Shown piece by piece: positions 62,229-64,000 of a DNA stretch of 64,000 nucleotides; the stretch's first letter is position 1, and each line of letters opens with the position of its first letter. The position numbers and the translations under genes were made by a program. Under the pieces are notes generated by a model, which was given only the letters and a program-made list of their open reading frames with translations, was not told the origin of the DNA and did not search any database. Origin of the DNA: Pseudomonas sp. SCB32. GTDB taxonomy: Bacteria > Pseudomonadota > Gammaproteobacteria > Pseudomonadales > Pseudomonadaceae. The stretch spans positions 62,001 through 126,000 of the forward strand of contig NZ_CP045118.1 of the NCBI RefSeq assembly GCF_009189165.1. Reading direction: 5' to 3'.

Positions 62229-64000
62229 GGGTGGATTCTCCTTGTGCCGCCAGGCGCGGCAGGGCATCGACATCGAGGATCAGGGCGACGCTGCCGTCGC
62301 CCATGATGGTGGCGCCGGCGATCCCGTCGATCCGGCGGAAGTTCTGTTCCAGGCTCTTGATCACCACCTGCTGCTGGCCGACCAGTTCGTCCACCTGCAG
62401 GGCGAAGCTCTTGCCCTCGGATTCGAGGATCACCACGATCGCCTGCTCCGGCGGCAGGGGCGTGGCGTCGATGTGCAGCAGCTCGTGCAGGGAGAACAGC
62501 GGCAGGTACTCGCCGCGCACGCGGATCACCGCCGCCTCGTCGCCGGCCATGCCGCGCACGTCGTCGGCGCGGGCCTGCAGCGACTCGATGATGTAGGTCA
62601 GCGGGATCACGTAGTTGACCTTCTCCACCGCGACGATCAGGCCGTCGAGGATGGCCAGGGTCAGTGGCAGGCGGATGCACAGGCGGGTGCCCATGCCGGG
62701 CGCCGAGTCGATCTCGATGCGTCCGCCCATGGCCTGGATGTTGCGCCGCACCACGTCCATGCCGACGCCGCGCCCGGAGAGCTCGGTGACCGTCTCGGCG
62801 GTGGAAAAACCGGGCATGAAGATCAGCTGCCAGACCTCGGCGTCGCTCATCGAATCGTGCACCGCCATGCCCTTTTCGCTGGCCTTGGCGAGGATGCGCT
62901 CGCGGGACAGGCCGCGCCCGTCATCGGAGATTTCCACCACCACGCTGCCGCCCTGGTGGCTGGCGGCGAGCTTCACCGAGCCCTGGGCCGGCTTGCCGGC
63001 GGCCAGGCGTTCGGCGGGTGTCTCGATGCCGTGGTCGATGCTGTTGCGGACGATATGGGTGAGCGGGTCGCTGAGCTTTTCGATGACGCTCTTGTCCAGC
63101 TCGGTGTGCTCGCCCTGGAGGATCAGCTCGACCTGCTTGCCCAGGCGTGCCGAGGTGTCGTGCACCAGGCGCGGGAAGCGGCTGAAGATGAAGCTGATCG
63201 GCAACATGCGGATCGACATCACCGATTCCTGCAGGTCGCGGGTGTTGTGTTCCAGCTGCGCCAGGGCTTGCTGCAGGCGCTCGTAGTGCGTGGGGTCGAG
63301 AACCTCGCTGAGCTGGCTGAGCATGGCCTGGGTGATCACCAGCTCGCCGACCAGGTTGATCAGGCTGTCGATCTTCTCGACGCTGACCCGGATCGAGCTG
63401 GACTCGCCTTCGCTGCGGTTGTCCGCGCGCTGTGCTGCCACGGGCTTGGCCGGAATCGGCGCCGGAGTTGGAACGGACGCGGCGGGGGCTTCGCTGGTGG
63501 CTGTTGGGGCGCCCGGAGCATCGTCGAAGAAACCAAAGTCCTCGCTGGCCGGCGCGGACTCGGCCAAGGGCGTGCCTGGCGCATCATCGAAGAAGCCGAA
63601 GGCATCGTCGTCGCTGGCCGCCTCGGGAGTGCCAGGCGCCTCGTCGAAGAAGCCAGAACCGTCATCTGCCGCCGTGCTGGTCGTCGGCTCCGCCAGCCAG
63701 GCGCGCAGGCGCTCCACCGTGGCCGGTACCGGCACGCTTGGGTCCGGGCACTGGTCGCGGTGGGCGTCGAGCAGGCGCTGCAATACGTCGCGGGCTTCGA
63801 GGAACACCCCGATCATCTCCGCGCGCAGGGCGGTCTGCCCGCAGCGGATGCGGTCGAGCAGGGTTTCCAGTTCGTGGGTGACGGCGGTCAGGTCGTCGAA
63901 GCCGAACATGCCGCTGGAACCCTTGATCGAGTGGGCCGCGCGGAAGATGCCGTTGAGTGCCTCGGCGTCCGGCTGATCGAGGTCGAGCCCGATCAGCAGG
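62215..64000 (-). CDS. cheA: Chemotaxis histidine kinase CheA (Che2 cluster), N-terminus outside window
   Basis: The last 595 codons are visible. The phospho-accepting P1 box [17 protein letters not shown] is at the window edge. The linker contains three copies of a GFFD(D/E)APG(T/A)P motif (about 63505-63657). After the dimerisation helices ([20 protein letters not shown]) comes the ATP-binding domain with [34 protein letters not shown] and [13 protein letters not shown], then the CheW-like domain ending [14 protein letters not shown]. It phosphorylates CheB and the Che2 CheY, which should lie just beyond the window. Confidence 0.94.
   Translation of the reverse strand, partial: LLIGLDLDQPDAEALNGIFRAAHSIKGSSGMFGFDDLTAVTHELETLLDRIRCGQTALRAEMIGVFLEARDVLQRLLDAHRDQCPDPSVPVPATVERLRAWLAEPTTSTAADDGSGFFDEAPGTPEAASDDDAFGFFDDAPGTPLAESAPASEDFGFFDDAPGAPTATSEAPAASVPTPAPIPAKPVAAQRADNRSEGESSSIRVSVEKIDSLINLVGELVITQAMLSQLSEVLDPTHYERLQQALAQLEHNTRDLQESVMSIRMLPISFIFSRFPRLVHDTSARLGKQVELILQGEHTELDKSVIEKLSDPLTHIVRNSIDHGIETPAERLAAGKPAQGSVKLAASHQGGSVVVEISDDGRGLSRERILAKASEKGMAVHDSMSDAEVWQLIFMPGFSTAETVTELSGRGVGMDVVRRNIQAMGGRIEIDSAPGMGTRLCIRLPLTLAILDGLIVAVEKVNYVIPLTYIIESLQARADDVRGMAGDEAAVIRVRGEYLPLFSLHELLHIDATPLPPEQAIVVILESEGKSFALQVDELVGQQQVVIKSLEQNFRRIDGIAGATIMGDGSVALILDVDALPRLAAQGESTHERS

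Overview
The window is GC-rich chromosomal DNA from a Pseudomonas. The gene content and several gene orders are those of the P. aeruginosa lineage: a common-polysaccharide-antigen (CPA, A-band) type LPS locus, the caa3 cytochrome oxidase operon, bauRABC, siaABCD and the che2/aer2 chemotaxis cluster. Several blocks that I recall as separate in P. aeruginosa are joined here, and the pseudomonad REP repeats are abundant, so a relative of P. aeruginosa (P. nitroreducens / P. citronellolis type) fits better than P. aeruginosa itself. The species assignment is an inference. Both window edges cut genes.

Layout. 1-2.3 kb (minus): a truncated secreted metallopeptidase-like protein, three tandem DUF2388 exported proteins and a DUF1127 protein. 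2.6-15.8 kb (plus): a surface-polysaccharide locus with two paralogous glycosyltransferases, a methyltransferase, two membrane acyltransferases, gmd, wbpW, wzm, wzt and a wbpX-like glycosyltransferase. Decayed remnants lie where P. aeruginosa has rmd (9.09-9.65 kb) and its last glycosyltransferase genes (15.6-15.8 kb). The cluster therefore looks like a CPA locus that has lost GDP-D-rhamnose synthesis and part of its polymerising machinery, while keeping the ABC exporter and the decorating enzymes. 15.9-21.1 kb (minus): a second DUF1127 gene, an acetyl-CoA hydrolase/CoA-transferase and the proton-translocating transhydrogenase pntAa-pntAb-pntB. 21.6-30.5 kb (minus): cytochrome c oxidase structural genes ctaC, ctaD, ctaG, ctaE, followed by SURF1, ctaA, ctaB and Sco assembly genes, ending in a good terminator.

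30.9-42.9 kb holds housekeeping and metabolic genes: a hypothetical protein, beta-carbonic anhydrase, a PA0069-type radical SAM protein, a Pit phosphate transporter, two exported proteins of unknown function, a HAD phosphatase, and a flavin monooxygenase / RidA / DUF1028 / M20 deacylase group that looks like one catabolic unit. 43.3-48.9 kb: divergent bauR / bauABC for beta-alanine catabolism, then a polyamine-type ABC substrate-binding protein. 49.0-52.9 kb is the accessory stretch: a yefM-yoeB toxin-antitoxin pair with a textbook TGTACA operator, a Bro-N protein behind an unusually structured upstream region, a large imperfect inverted repeat, many palindromic repeats, a GNAT acetyltransferase and a REP-associated tyrosine transposase (RAYT) flanked by near-identical REP pairs. 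REP elements of the same family recur across the window.

52.9-64 kb (minus) is a signalling block read in the order cheA (cut by the window edge), cheW, aer2, cheR, cheD, cheB, siaA, siaB, siaC, siaD. It joins an oxygen-sensing Che2 array to a phosphatase / kinase / switch-protein / diguanylate-cyclase module. I saw no rRNA, tRNA, CRISPR array, conventional insertion sequence or prophage.
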